Positions 51,307 through 60,122 are shown, counted from the stretch's first letter. The stretch: DNA of 64,000 nucleotides from Mycobacterium aquaticum (GCF_002086485.1 NZ_MVHF01000002.1:339798-403797), one strand, 5' to 3'. Translations and numbers: made by a program. The notes: generated by a model not told the origin, from the letters alone.

Positions 51307-52029
51307 TCAGATGGCGCTGCCGCCGCCGTCGACGTGCAATGTGGACCCGGTGATGAAGCTGGACCGCGGCGACGCCAGGAACAGCACCGCCTCGGCGATC
51401 TCTTCGGGCAGTGCGGTGCGCCCCAGCGGCAACGAGCGGCCGAGCTCCTCGTTGGTGTCACCCCATTCCGCTTCGACGCCTTCGGTTTTGGTGGGTCCGG
51501 GCGCGACGCTGTTGACCCGGACGCCATACGGACCGAACTCGGCGGCCCAGGTGCGGGTCAGTGATTCCAGCGCCGCCTTCGACGCACTGTAGGCCGACGC
51601 GCCGGGCACACCTTTGGTGGCGACCATCGTGGTGACGTTGACGATGCTGCCGCTGCCTCGCTCCAACATCCTCGGTACCAGGCCCGCGGCCAGGAAATAG
51701 GAGCCGCGGACATTGGTGTGAAAGGTCTTCTCGAAGGCTGCGACCTGCTGGTCGACGGTCAACGCAGCAGGGAAGTTCGCCGCATTGTTGACCACGATGT
51801 CGACCTTGTCGACTTGCCGCACAAGGTCGTTCACGGAATCGATGTCGGACATGTCGGCTCGGACGAAGCGCGTTCCCGCCCCGATGTCGTCGGCCGCGGT
51901 GGCGCCGCGGACGGGGTCTCGTCCGGTGATCACCACCGACGCGCCTGCGCGGGCCAGTAGACGAGCCGACGCCAGACCGATTCCCGCGGTGCCGCCGGTG
52001 ACCAGGGCCGTGTGTTGCGCCAATTCCAT
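51307..52029 (-). CDS. Short-chain dehydrogenase/reductase (SDR)
   Basis: 240 residues: TGGTAGIGLASARLLA, VNNAANFPA, catalytic TTMVATKGVPGASAYSASK, and ITGSTLHVDGGGSAI. The ATG at 52029 is preferred over an upstream one at 52107, which would place the GACAC-N3-GTGTC operator inside the frame. It is divergent from the XRE regulator and so may belong to its regulon. Confidence 0.87.
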   Translation of the reverse strand: MELAQHTALVTGGTAGIGLASARLLARAGASVVITGRDPVRGATAADDIGAGTRFVRADMSDIDSVNDLVRQVDKVDIVVNNAANFPAALTVDQQVAAFEKTFHTNVRGSYFLAAGLVPRMLERGSGSIVNVTTMVATKGVPGASAYSASKAALESLTRTWAAEFGPYGVRVNSVAPGPTKTEGVEAEWGDTNEELGRSLPLGRTALPEEIAEAVLFLASPRSSFITGSTLHVDGGGSAI

Positions 52030-52106
52030 GCAACTCAGCCTCGCCGGGCCGCGTCCAATGCGGACCCTTGACATCCCGTAGTCGAAGCCCAGGGTGTTGT
52101 TGTCCA

Positions 52107-52121
52107 TGACACCTGGTGTCC
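52107..52121. promoter_or_regulatory. Operator of the XRE-cupin regulator (divergent region)
   Basis: TGACACCTGGTGTCC holds the 13-base palindrome GACACC-T-GGTGTC. It aligns base for base with the core GGACAC-AAA-GTGTCC of the palindrome at 52739-52767. It lies between the SDR start (52029) and the regulator start (52174). Confidence 0.6.
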
Positions 52122-52173
52122 GATCGATGAGTGGGTAAACTCGGCTGGCGTCGAGAAGAATGCGGGAGGTGCG

Positions 52174-52707
52174 ATGAGTGCTCTGCTGCGCTCAGTGCGT
52201 CAGCAACGGGGTATGACGCTTGAGGAACTTGCCGAGGCGACCGGGCTGACCAAGAGCTACCTGTCGAAGATCGAACGGCAGCGGTCCACGCCGTCGATCG
52301 CGGTGGCGATGAAGGTGGCGCGTGTTCTCGACGTCGATGTGGCGCAGCTGTTTTCCGAAGATCCTGAGGTGACGACGCTGTCGGTGGACCGGGCCGGGGA
52401 CCGCCCGGCCGGCCGCTACCATGCGGTTGCTGCGGGCATGCTGGGAAAAGCTATGTCTCCCTTCATTGTTCACCCCACCCGCGAGTTCAGTGAGCACCCG
52501 CACCCGGCTCATGTCGGCCAGGAAATGGTGTTCGTCCACGCGGGTTCGGTTGAGCTGCGCTATGCCGACCAGATCATCACGCTGAACGCCGGGGACTGTG
52601 CGTACTTCGACGCCGCGCAGCCACACCAGCTTCGTCAGCGGGGTTCGGCGCGCAGCGAAGTGCTCGTGGTCGCGCAGGCGGACTTCGGGCGCTCGCGGCA
52701 GGGCTGA
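52174..52707 (+). CDS. XRE-family regulator with C-terminal cupin domain
   Basis: 177 residues. Residues 2-60 are a Cro/CI-type helix-turn-helix (LRSVRQQRGMTLEELAEATGLTKSYLSKIERQRSTPSIAVAMKVARVL). The C-terminal half is a cupin: EHPHPAHVGQEMVFVHAGSVELRYADQIITLNAGDCAYFDAAQPHQLR. The group includes PuuR- and SutR-like regulators of catabolic genes. The ATG follows GGGAGGTGCG. It is next to its likely target operon. Confidence 0.9.
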   Translation: MSALLRSVRQQRGMTLEELAEATGLTKSYLSKIERQRSTPSIAVAMKVARVLDVDVAQLFSEDPEVTTLSVDRAGDRPAGRYHAVAAGMLGKAMSPFIVHPTREFSEHPHPAHVGQEMVFVHAGSVELRYADQIITLNAGDCAYFDAAQPHQLRQRGSARSEVLVVAQADFGRSRQG

Positions 52708-52736
52708 CGGGCCGCCGGAGCCGCGGAAACACACTA

Positions 52737-52767
52737 TTGACGATAGGACACAAAGTGTCCTATCGTC
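52737..52767 (+). promoter_or_regulatory. Aldolase operon promoter with operator between -35 and -10
   Basis: TTGACG (52737-52742), 18 bases, TATCGT (52761-52766). A 29-base palindrome with perfect 13-bp arms (GACGATAGGACAC and its complement, spacer AAA) spans 52739-52767, covering the whole promoter. A repressor here would block RNA polymerase directly. Confidence 0.75.
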
Positions 52768-52808
52768 GCTCTTGTGTCGATCCGTATGGATCCGGAAAGG
52801 CGTTTGAG

Positions 52809-53615
52809 ATGACTGCCACCACCCTTGGTGATTCAAAACAAGTGTTGATGCAGCGAGCGATGGACTCGCTGTCCAGCCACGTGCAAGACTCCCCGCTCAC
52901 GACCCGCCAGAAACTGGCATTGACCTGCCGGGCGCTGTTCGACGCCGGTCATGACTCGGGTCTGGCCGGCCAGATCACGGCACGCGCCGAGAAGCCCGGG
53001 ACGTACTACACCCAGCAGCTCGGGCTCGGGTTCGACGAGATCACCGATGCCAATCTGCTGCTCGTCGACGAGGATCTCAACGTCCTGGACGGGCGGGGGA
53101 TGGCCAACCCGGCCAATCGGTTCCATACCTGGATCTACCGGGCCCGCCCAGATGTCCAGTGCATCGTGCACACCCACCCGTTCCACGTGGCCGCACTGTC
53201 CATGCTCGAAGTGCCCCTGCAGGTTTCGCAGATGGACGTGGCTCCGCTGTACGACGACTGCGCGTTCCTGCCCGACTGGCCCGGCGTTCCGGTGGGCAAC
53301 GAGGAGGGCGAGATCATCAGTGCCGCACTGGGAGACAAGAAAGCCATCCTGCTTGCACACCACGGCCACGTCGTCGCCGGCGCCAGCATCGAAGAAGCCT
53401 GCTCGCTCGCGATGCTGATCGAACGCGCCGCCAAACTGCAACTGGCCGCCATGGCGGCGGGCACCATAGCGGAGCTCCCCCCGCGTCTGGCCCGCGAAGC
53501 CCACGACTGGACGCTGCAGCCCAAGCGCAGCCAAGCCAATTTCGCCTACTACGCCCGACGTGCCCTGGTGCGTCACCCCGACGCCCTGACCGGCGATCAG
53601 CCCGACAATCACTGA
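52809..53615 (+). CDS. Class II aldolase/adducin-family protein
   Basis: 268 residues. The zinc site is given by IVHTHPFH and LLAHHGHVVAGASIEEA. The active-site region DSGLAGQITAR replaces the usual NxSxR. Members include fuculose-phosphate aldolase, ribulose-5-phosphate epimerase and decarboxylases. The ATG at 52809 follows GGAAAGG. It is 11 bases upstream of the DapA-family gene and under the XRE operator. Confidence 0.88.
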   Translation: MTATTLGDSKQVLMQRAMDSLSSHVQDSPLTTRQKLALTCRALFDAGHDSGLAGQITARAEKPGTYYTQQLGLGFDEITDANLLLVDEDLNVLDGRGMANPANRFHTWIYRARPDVQCIVHTHPFHVAALSMLEVPLQVSQMDVAPLYDDCAFLPDWPGVPVGNEEGEIISAALGDKKAILLAHHGHVVAGASIEEACSLAMLIERAAKLQLAAMAAGTIAELPPRLAREAHDWTLQPKRSQANFAYYARRALVRHPDALTGDQPDNH

Positions 53616-53626
53616 GGAGCCCGAAC

Positions 53627-54511
53627 ATGGCCAAAGACAAAGATATTCACGGCATCATTGCGTATCCGGTCACGCCGTTCACTGCGGACGACGAGGTCGA
53701 CACCGGTAAGCTTGCCGGCCTCGTCGATCGGTTGGTGCAGACCGGGGCGCACGGCATCGTCCCGCTCGGCAGCACGGGCGAGTCCGCGTACCTGACCGAG
53801 TCCGAGTTCGACGCGGTCATCGACGTCACCATCGACGTGGTCGACGGCCGGGTGCCCGTCATCGTCGGTGCATCCGATCTGACCACCGCCAACACCATCC
53901 GCCGCGCGCAGTACGCCCAGCGCGCCGGAGCCGACGCGGTGATGATCCTGCCGATCTCCTATTGGAAGCTCTCCGAGCGCGAGATCGCCCAGCACTACGC
54001 ATCCGTCGGGGCGGCGATCGACATTCCGATCATGGTGTACAACAACCCTGCGACGAGTGGCATCGACATGAGCCCCGAACTGCTCGTGCGGATGTTCAAC
54101 GAGATCGACAACGTCACGATGGTCAAGGAGTCCACGGGTGACATCACCCGCATGGAGCGCATGTCCGCGCTCACCGACGGGCAACTGCCGTTCTACAACG
54201 GCAGTAATCCGATGATCCTCAAGGCTTTCAAGGCGGGGGCCAAAGGATGGTGCACGGCGGCGCCCAACCTGCAACCGCAGCCCTGCCTGGACCTCTACGC
54301 GGCCGCGCAGGCGGGAGATTGGACCAAGGCCGAAGCCATCTACACCGAGTTCAAGCCGCTGCTCGAATTCATCGTGGCAGGCGGCCTGCCCACCACCATC
54401 AAGGGCGGTCTTGATCTACTGGGTCAGGGTGTCGGAGTGCCTCGGTTGCCACTGCTCCCGCTGGACGACAGCGAACGTGCCGAACTCGGCCGGCTGCTGA
54501 AGACTTCCTGA
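53627..54511 (+). CDS. DapA-family (dihydrodipicolinate synthase/N-acetylneuraminate lyase) aldolase
   Basis: 294 residues. Schiff-base lysine K167 in MVKEST, Y138 in VYNNPATSG, and the GSTGES pyruvate carboxylate-binding loop near residue 48 are all present, so it should be an active pyruvate-type lyase or synthase. Its place in an inducible operon argues for catabolism rather than lysine synthesis. The ATG follows GAGGAG. It ends 1 base before the convergent FAD monooxygenase gene. Confidence 0.9.
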   Translation: MAKDKDIHGIIAYPVTPFTADDEVDTGKLAGLVDRLVQTGAHGIVPLGSTGESAYLTESEFDAVIDVTIDVVDGRVPVIVGASDLTTANTIRRAQYAQRAGADAVMILPISYWKLSEREIAQHYASVGAAIDIPIMVYNNPATSGIDMSPELLVRMFNEIDNVTMVKESTGDITRMERMSALTDGQLPFYNGSNPMILKAFKAGAKGWCTAAPNLQPQPCLDLYAAAQAGDWTKAEAIYTEFKPLLEFIVAGGLPTTIKGGLDLLGQGVGVPRLPLLPLDDSERAELGRLLKTS

Positions 54512-54512
54512 C

Positions 54513-55655
54513 TCAGCTGCCGACGATGTCGGCAAGCCGGGCCACGATCGTGGCCCGGCGGTCGGCGTAACCGCGTGCGGCGCGCTGGATCTCGGCGGTC
54601 TGCTCAGTCCGGACGCGTTGATACTGCTGCAAGGCGCTGGCATACGATCCGTCGCGCACTCCGTCCAGTTGGGTCGTCAACTCTCCGGCGTCCTGGATTG
54701 CCTGATTCGCGCCCTGCCCGCCGAACGGGGTCATTGGGTGCGCGGCGTCGCCGAGCAGCGCGATCCGCTGCGTGGTCCACCGGTCGATGGGGTCGCGGTC
54801 GTAGACCGGATGCATGAACACCGGACTGGTTGCCGACCGGATCATCCGCGGTACCACCGGGTCGAACTCGTCGAACTGCCGGGCCAGCGCTTCCAGGTCG
54901 GCACGCGCCGACCAGAGGTGCGCGGGCGGTTCGTCGACCCCGAGGGTGGCGTCCACCGCGACCTGCCGCCCGGCCCGCACCGGCATGGTGATCATGTGCT
55001 TGGCACGATCTGCCGAGTGCCAGGCCCGCAGCCGGTCGTTGGGACCCAGGTCCGCCAGGCACGCGGCCGGACTGGCGGCACGGAATATCACCGATCCGCA
55101 GTAGTGCATATCGTCGTGGCTGAACAGTTTTCGCACCGTCGAACGCAACCCGTCGGCTCCGATCACCAGGCCGGCCCGGGCGGTCGCTCCGTGATCGAAG
55201 ATCAGATCGACATGGTCATCGCACTCGATGATGTCCGCGAGGTGGTGGTCGAGACGGATGCTCGCCGCTCCGACTGTCGACACCAGCAGTGCGTGGAGGT
55301 CGGCCCGATGCACGGTGCGCGGCGCCATCTCCGCGTCGGCGTAGCCGAACCTGCCGTGATCGGCACCTTCCTCGGGTGACGCCGCATACTCGGTCACCTT
55401 CAGCAGTCGACCGTTCTGATCTCGATCCTCGAAATACGGTGTAGCCGAGGAGATCTTCTCGAACTCGGCGAGAATGCCCCAGGCCTTGAACAGTCTCAGG
55501 GTCTGCGGGGAGATGCCGAGCGGACCACCGACCTCACCGAGTTCTCTGGTCTTGTCGAACACCACGGGTCGGTGTCCGTGGTGTTGCAGGGCCACCGCGG
55601 CGGCGAGCCCGCCGAGGCCGGCACCCACGATGGCGATGGGAACGTCGACGGTCAT
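54513..55655 (-). CDS. FAD-dependent aromatic hydroxylase-like monooxygenase
   Basis: 380 residues of the PHBH/salicylate-hydroxylase type: FAD-binding AIVGAGLGGLAAAVALQHHG, GADGLRSTVR and RIALLGDAAHPMTPFGGQGANQAIQDA. These enzymes hydroxylate aromatic rings using NAD(P)H and O2. Its ATG at 55655 overlaps the stop of the upstream binding-protein gene by ATGA, so it is the last gene of a three-gene operon beginning at 58350. Confidence 0.9.
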   Translation of the reverse strand: MTVDVPIAIVGAGLGGLAAAVALQHHGHRPVVFDKTRELGEVGGPLGISPQTLRLFKAWGILAEFEKISSATPYFEDRDQNGRLLKVTEYAASPEEGADHGRFGYADAEMAPRTVHRADLHALLVSTVGAASIRLDHHLADIIECDDHVDLIFDHGATARAGLVIGADGLRSTVRKLFSHDDMHYCGSVIFRAASPAACLADLGPNDRLRAWHSADRAKHMITMPVRAGRQVAVDATLGVDEPPAHLWSARADLEALARQFDEFDPVVPRMIRSATSPVFMHPVYDRDPIDRWTTQRIALLGDAAHPMTPFGGQGANQAIQDAGELTTQLDGVRDGSYASALQQYQRVRTEQTAEIQRAARGYADRRATIVARLADIVGS

Positions 55656-57001
55656 AGTGCGTGCGCCTTTCGTGTTGTCTGGACAGGCTCGAGCCGAACG
55701 AGCCCTTCGGTGTCGAGCCGTGCGGTGACTGTGCGGGGGTGATAAGCGGCGACGGTGCGGACGTTGCCGATCGGATACCACAGGCCGCGTTGGATGATGA
55801 GCTCCTGGATGGTGTGCACCAGGCTGCGGCGGTTCTCGCTGTCGGCGCAGCTCAGTTGCTCGTCGAGCAGATCGTCGAGATCGTCGGATTTGAGGCGGCG
55901 GTTCATGTTTCGCTGCGAGATGGCGAACTGATAGCGCAGCACGTCGGGATCTTCACCGGTGTAGTAGAAGAACCGGAAGTCGTACTCGCCGGACTGCTGG
56001 CGGCGTCGCAACTCGGTGAAGTCGACATCGGCGAGCTTCAACCGCACCCCGTGTTCTGACCATTGGTCAGCGACGGCGGTGAGCAGTTCGGCGTCGATCG
56101 GCGAGAAGGTGCTGTTGAACAACACCTCGAAGGTGAGACCAGGGCCCGCCCCCGCAGCGTGCAGGAGGCGCCGGGCTCGATGAGGATCGTAGGCCAGCTC
56201 GGTGCTGAGATCCCGGTGATAGCGCGTGTTCGGCGCCAGGACCGAGGTCGCGACCGTGTACCCCGCCTTCGCCAGGATCGGTTGTAGCCGGGTGTGATCT
56301 ATCAGCAGGGACAGCGCCCGTCTGATCCCCGGATCGGCGAGCCGGCCGCGGGATACGTTGGGGCACAGCCCGTATGTGATACCCGCGTTGCGGTGCCCGA
56401 TGACCCGGTACTCGCCGGGGTCCCCGGGTTCGCCGGCGTAGACATCGGTGTCGGGATACCCGGCCTGCGCGAAGACCACCCGGTGCGAGCCGTCGGTCAA
56501 TGTCGCGGGCACACCGGATCCGGCGACGGCACTCCACCCTGCGGTGCCCACCCGGGTCTCACCGGCGGCCTTGCTGATCGCGAGATTCACCCCGACAAGC
56601 GATCGCAGAAACGCGGCATTGTGGCGGGCGAAGTGAAACGTCACGGTGGTGTCGGTGGCCTGAATTTCCCTGAGACCGGCCAGCGCCGCTACCGCGGCAG
56701 GCAGGGGCTGCACGTGCTGCAGCTCGACGATGTCCAGGAAGCTCTGTCGCACATTCGCGCCGGAAAGTGCCGTCCCGTCGGAGAACTCGATACCTGGGCG
56801 GATCGTGAACTCGACGGTCAGGGCATCTGCCTGCCGCCACGACGCGGCCAGCCACGGCACCAGCTCTCCGGTGACGGCGTCGACGTCGAGCAGGCTGTCG
56901 AAAACCATGCGGGAGTAGGTCTTCGACATGGTGTTGTAGGCCAGCCGAGGGTCTCGGGTGAGTTGAGCGGTGGGCCAGCCGAACGTGATCTCGGCGCTCA
57001 T
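55652..57001 (-). CDS. Family 5 solute-binding protein lacking a signal peptide
   Basis: 449 residues of the oligopeptide/nickel-binding (SBP_bac_5) fold: YNTMSKTYSRMVFDSLLDVDAVTGELVPWLAASWRQADALTVEFTIRPGIEFSDGTALSGANVRQSF, later DPGIRRALSLLIDHTRL and LAYDPHRARRLLHAAG. The mature-domain motif starts almost at residue 1, so no signal peptide or lipobox is present; upstream frame is only a shadow of the MFS gene. No ABC permease or ATPase is nearby. It is ATGA-coupled to both the MFS gene and the monooxygenase gene. A cytosolic binding or regulatory role is possible. Confidence 0.85.
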   Translation of the reverse strand: MSAEITFGWPTAQLTRDPRLAYNTMSKTYSRMVFDSLLDVDAVTGELVPWLAASWRQADALTVEFTIRPGIEFSDGTALSGANVRQSFLDIVELQHVQPLPAAVAALAGLREIQATDTTVTFHFARHNAAFLRSLVGVNLAISKAAGETRVGTAGWSAVAGSGVPATLTDGSHRVVFAQAGYPDTDVYAGEPGDPGEYRVIGHRNAGITYGLCPNVSRGRLADPGIRRALSLLIDHTRLQPILAKAGYTVATSVLAPNTRYHRDLSTELAYDPHRARRLLHAAGAGPGLTFEVLFNSTFSPIDAELLTAVADQWSEHGVRLKLADVDFTELRRRQQSGEYDFRFFYYTGEDPDVLRYQFAISQRNMNRRLKSDDLDDLLDEQLSCADSENRRSLVHTIQELIIQRGLWYPIGNVRTVAAYHPRTVTARLDTEGLVRLEPVQTTRKAHAL

Positions 57002-58350
57002 CCGACCGTCGCCAACTGCGAGGCCGCCGCACGGCGGGCCGCCTGAGCGGCCACCGACGCCACGATCCCGGCAGACAGGATCAGCACCGCGACGGTGTCG
57101 AACAACACTGTGCCGTCGGCTGTTTCGCCGACGACCGTCGCGCCGATCGACACCCCGATCGCGGCGCCCAGCGCGCGCAGGTAGTGATACACGCTGGAAT
57201 CGAAGGGAACATGCGCGGAGTGGGTCAGTACGTTGGCTGCCAACGGGCTCCACAGCAGGCCCATCGCACCTCCCATCAGCGCGGCACTGCCGAGCAGCGC
57301 GACCACACCGTCGCCCGGCATGGCGGCCGGCACCGTGAGACTCACCGCGGTCACGATCAGCAGGATGGCCCCATAGCTCACGACCCGGGTGTTCTTGCGG
57401 CTGTTGCCCGGACGTCCCCACGGCAGCACCGGCAACAGGCCCGCGAAGAATGCCATCGGTACCAGGACCAGTGCTGACCGGTACGAATCGAACGACCGCA
57501 CCTGCTGCAGGAAGTACATCACCGACAGGGTGAAGATGTTGGTCGCCATACCGGCGACGAAGACGATGAGAAAACTCTGGTACAGGATGGGCCGGGTGCC
57601 GTCAGACGCTCGGCGGCACAGCCCGATGACCGTGATGCCGACTGCGATCGCCATGGTGCACAGCACAATTCGGGCCGCGGTGGTGGCGGCCACGCTCGTC
57701 ACCAGGAAGATTGCCACCTGCGCCACGCCCAGAACGACGATCACCGCTGCCGTACTGCGCGACCGGTTCGGCGACGGCTGCTCGTCAGGGGCGCTGCGCC
57801 CGGTGGAGGCCAGTGCCATCAGCGCGACAGCGGCAGCCGTGGTGGCGACCGTCTCGTACGGGAACGAGCGCCATCCCCACGCATCGTTGAGTGCCGCGGT
57901 GATCAGCGGTGAGGCCAACGCCGAGGCGGAAACCACCAGACCCCAGGTGCCGAGCACCGCCGAGTGATGATCGGGATAGAACTGTTGGCGGATGATCCGG
58001 AAGATCTGCGGGGCCAGGGCTGCCGACGCCACGCCTTGCAGGAACCGGATGACGATCAGGACCCAGAACTGTGGGCTGAGGCTGGGGGCGATACCGAGCG
58101 CGACGAGCACCGTCGAGCTCACATGAAAGGCACGCATGGCCGGGTAGCGGTGCACAGTCATCCCGGCTGGAAGCAGGGCCACACAGAAGCCCGCCAGGAA
58201 GGCCACTCCGACGTAGGCAGCTTGCGCGAAGGGGATGTCGAAAGACTCGGAGATCGCCGAATTCAACAGCACAGTGGACGATGAATTGGAGTAGAGGGTG
58301 TATTCGGTCAGGTACAGCGACGCCGCAACGGCGTAAAGGGACGGCTTCAT
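56998..58350 (-). CDS. MFS transporter
   Basis: 450 residues, 12-14 membrane helices, with VRFLQGVASAALAPQIFRIIRQQFYPDHHSAVLGTWG in the region typical of DHA2-type MFS proteins. It heads an operon with a solute-binding protein and an aromatic hydroxylase, all joined by ATGA overlaps, so it likely imports the hydroxylase substrate. An inverted repeat lies 22 bases upstream of the ATG at 58350. Confidence 0.85.
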   Translation of the reverse strand: MKPSLYAVAASLYLTEYTLYSNSSSTVLLNSAISESFDIPFAQAAYVGVAFLAGFCVALLPAGMTVHRYPAMRAFHVSSTVLVALGIAPSLSPQFWVLIVIRFLQGVASAALAPQIFRIIRQQFYPDHHSAVLGTWGLVVSASALASPLITAALNDAWGWRSFPYETVATTAAAVALMALASTGRSAPDEQPSPNRSRSTAAVIVVLGVAQVAIFLVTSVAATTAARIVLCTMAIAVGITVIGLCRRASDGTRPILYQSFLIVFVAGMATNIFTLSVMYFLQQVRSFDSYRSALVLVPMAFFAGLLPVLPWGRPGNSRKNTRVVSYGAILLIVTAVSLTVPAAMPGDGVVALLGSAALMGGAMGLLWSPLAANVLTHSAHVPFDSSVYHYLRALGAAIGVSIGATVVGETADGTVLFDTVAVLILSAGIVASVAAQAARRAAASQLATVG

Positions 58351-58371
58351 GACGCCTCGGAGAACTAGCAG

Positions 58372-58401
58372 GGGTTAGTCGAACAAACGAAGAACTAACC
58401 C
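58372..58401. promoter_or_regulatory. Inverted repeat upstream of the MFS operon
   Basis: Arms GGGTTAGT (58372-58379) and ACTAACCC (58394-58401), perfect 8 bp with a 14-base spacer, just upstream of the MFS start. It is a candidate operator; no regulator gene adjoins the operon, so the cognate protein is unknown. The rest of the 156-base gap to the amidase gene shows nothing clear. Confidence 0.5.
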
Positions 58402-58506
58402 GCGATTCTCTTCAGCGGTGCCAGCCGGGCGCGGTTCCAGATCGACGCCAGCAGACTCGGTGCGCACGACACGTCGACCCGCACCACGCGTGCGGATGCG
58501 CTGTCG

Positions 58507-59064
58507 TCACCGGCACCCATGCCGAAGACTGTACCGGTTGCGGCCGGGAATCCGGTCTGCGATGTCAGCGCGGAGCTGATCCATGCTCAGCGACGGATCG
58601 TGTTTGGTGAGGTCCCATTCCTTGTGTCCGATCACGTGTGACGCAGGTTGCCCGATCTTGGCGACGATCGCCGCGCAACACTGCACGAAGGCCTGGTACT
58701 GCTCCAGGGGATAGGGCTTCCTGCCGTCGCTGACGGCGTGGATGCCGATGGTGTGGGCGTTGGCCTTGTTGGCGGGCAGATCCGGATACGAGCCATGGCC
58801 CGCGTGGTGGGCGATACCGGCAGCAACCACGGTGGCGGAGCCATCCCGGCCAACGAGAATGTGTGACAACGGGCCCGGTAGGTCTGCGGTGCCGTCAGCA
58901 ACCACCTCTGCGGCGACGGTGTCGCTCCCGGTGTGGTGACACACCACGCCCCACGCGTCGTCGATGTAGCCGTGGCCACGTTGGCGCCACCCGTCGATCT
59001 CGGTCACCGTCAGACCCTCGGCCCGCAGGACGTGTGCGAGCCAGCCCAAATTGTCGATGGCCAC
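58507..59064 (-). CDS. Amidase_2-type peptidoglycan amidase without signal peptide (endolysin-like)
   Basis: 185 residues. Zinc-site features of the T7-lysozyme/PGRP-like fold are VVCHHTGSDT (first His), GIAHHAGHG, ANAHTIGIHAVSD and VIGHKEWDLTKHDPSL (last His and following Asp). There is no signal peptide or cell-wall-binding domain, as in endolysin catalytic domains of mycobacteriophages. The ATG at 59064 follows GGGAGG. No other phage genes are seen nearby; it may be a domesticated lysin domain. Confidence 0.8.
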   Translation of the reverse strand: MAIDNLGWLAHVLRAEGLTVTEIDGWRQRGHGYIDDAWGVVCHHTGSDTVAAEVVADGTADLPGPLSHILVGRDGSATVVAAGIAHHAGHGSYPDLPANKANAHTIGIHAVSDGRKPYPLEQYQAFVQCCAAIVAKIGQPASHVIGHKEWDLTKHDPSLSMDQLRADIADRIPGRNRYSLRHGCR

Positions 59065-59187
59065 CGAACCTCCCTGAAATGCTGCCTGGCGGTGAGATCG
59101 CGCGTGGGTGGGCGCGATGGATTCATGCTCACGGCTCGGCTGCTCGGGGGCCCGAGTAGTGCGGTACCTGTTTTTGCTGGCGTCGAT

Positions 59188-59604
59188 TCAGAAGGGGCTG
59201 CTGTTGGCCTGGAACCGGGCCGATTCGGGCCTGGGGCCGAAGCGCCGGATGTAGTCCTCGTGGATGTGGGCTTCCTTCTTGTACTTGATCTCGTCGACGA
59301 GGTTGGGATCAAGATTGTGCTGGGCCAGCCGGTGGCGGCGCCACACCTTGTTCAGCGCCAGTGCCATCAACAGTGCCCAGATGTAGATCGGCACCGTCAT
59401 CTCCATGTGGACGTACAGCGAGGCCGGCAACAGCCACAATGGGGCCAGGACGAGGAGCGGCGGGATCGCCATCCGGACCATGTGACGGCGTACGGCGCCG
59501 TAGTCGGCCAGGTCGTGGGCCACCCACTCGCGCATCGAGTCGGGCAGCCGCCTGCCGTACGCGTAGGTGAGGTACTGGATCAGGTTGGGGCGGTCTTTCG
59601 CCAT
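59188..59604 (-). CDS. DUF5313-type mycobacterial membrane protein
   Basis: 138 residues: RPNLIQYLTYAYGRRLPDSMREWVAHDLADYGAVRRHMVRM followed by two hydrophobic helices (IPPLLVLAPLWLLPASLYV, VPIYIWALLMALAL) and a basic tail with HRLAQHNLDPNLVDEIKYKKEAHIHEDYIRRFG. This layout is common in mycobacteria and has no known function. The ATG follows AGGAGCC. It is 8 bases after the MarR gene, likely co-transcribed. Confidence 0.8.
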   Translation of the reverse strand: MAKDRPNLIQYLTYAYGRRLPDSMREWVAHDLADYGAVRRHMVRMAIPPLLVLAPLWLLPASLYVHMEMTVPIYIWALLMALALNKVWRRHRLAQHNLDPNLVDEIKYKKEAHIHEDYIRRFGPRPESARFQANSSPF

Positions 59605-59612
59605 GGTGGCTC

Positions 59613-60110
59613 CTAGGTTCCGGCGGTGAGTGCGTTGGCGGCCAGGGCCGCGGTGTTGATCCGAGTGAGTACCCGGTGCAGCTCTTCGAGCTCGGCCATG
59701 TCGACGCCCAATCGGGCGACGACGGCAGGCGGGATCTCCAAGGCCTGCTCACGCAGGGCGACGCCGGCCTCGGTCAGACCGATATCGGTCGAGCGTTCGT
59801 CGCCTGTGCTGCGGGTACGGGTGATCAGGCCCAGGGTTTCGAGCCGCTTGAGCATCGGCGAGAGTGTCGCGGATTCGAGCTGCAAGGCCGCGGCGATCTG
59901 CTTGACCGTCAACGGCGGCATGCCCGCGGCGTCCGATCTCTGGTGGTCCCACAGCGCCAACATCACCAGGTACTGCGGGTGGGTGATGCCCAGTGGCTCC
60001 AGCAGGGGCCGATAGACGGCCTGGACGGCGCGGTTGCTGATGGCCAGGGCGAAACAGACCTGCCGCTCGAGAGCGAGGGGATCGACTTCCACCTCGGTTG
60101 GTGTGGGCAT
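59613..60110 (-). CDS. MarR-family regulator, OhrR-like (redox-sensing Cys19)
   Basis: 165 residues. The start ERQVCFALAISNRAVQAVYRPLLEPLGITHPQYLVMLALW is the OhrR pattern, with C19 as the peroxide-reactive cysteine; the winged helix is LTVKQIAAALQLESATLSPMLKRLETLGLITRTRSTGDERSTDIGLTEAG. OhrR normally represses an organic hydroperoxide reductase gene; no ohr is seen here, and the co-transcribed DUF5313 gene may be the target. A CCCTAA-N3-TTAGGG palindrome lies just upstream. Confidence 0.88.
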   Translation of the reverse strand: MPTPTEVEVDPLALERQVCFALAISNRAVQAVYRPLLEPLGITHPQYLVMLALWDHQRSDAAGMPPLTVKQIAAALQLESATLSPMLKRLETLGLITRTRSTGDERSTDIGLTEAGVALREQALEIPPAVVARLGVDMAELEELHRVLTRINTAALAANALTAGT

Positions 60111-60122
60111 GATTAAAAAGTA

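Noticed and set aside
58395..58520. 41-codon minus-strand frame overlapping the amidase end
   Set aside because: Starts with ATG and could be coupled to the amidase, but has no ribosome site, no homology I recognise, and its stop lies inside the inverted repeat at 58372-58401.
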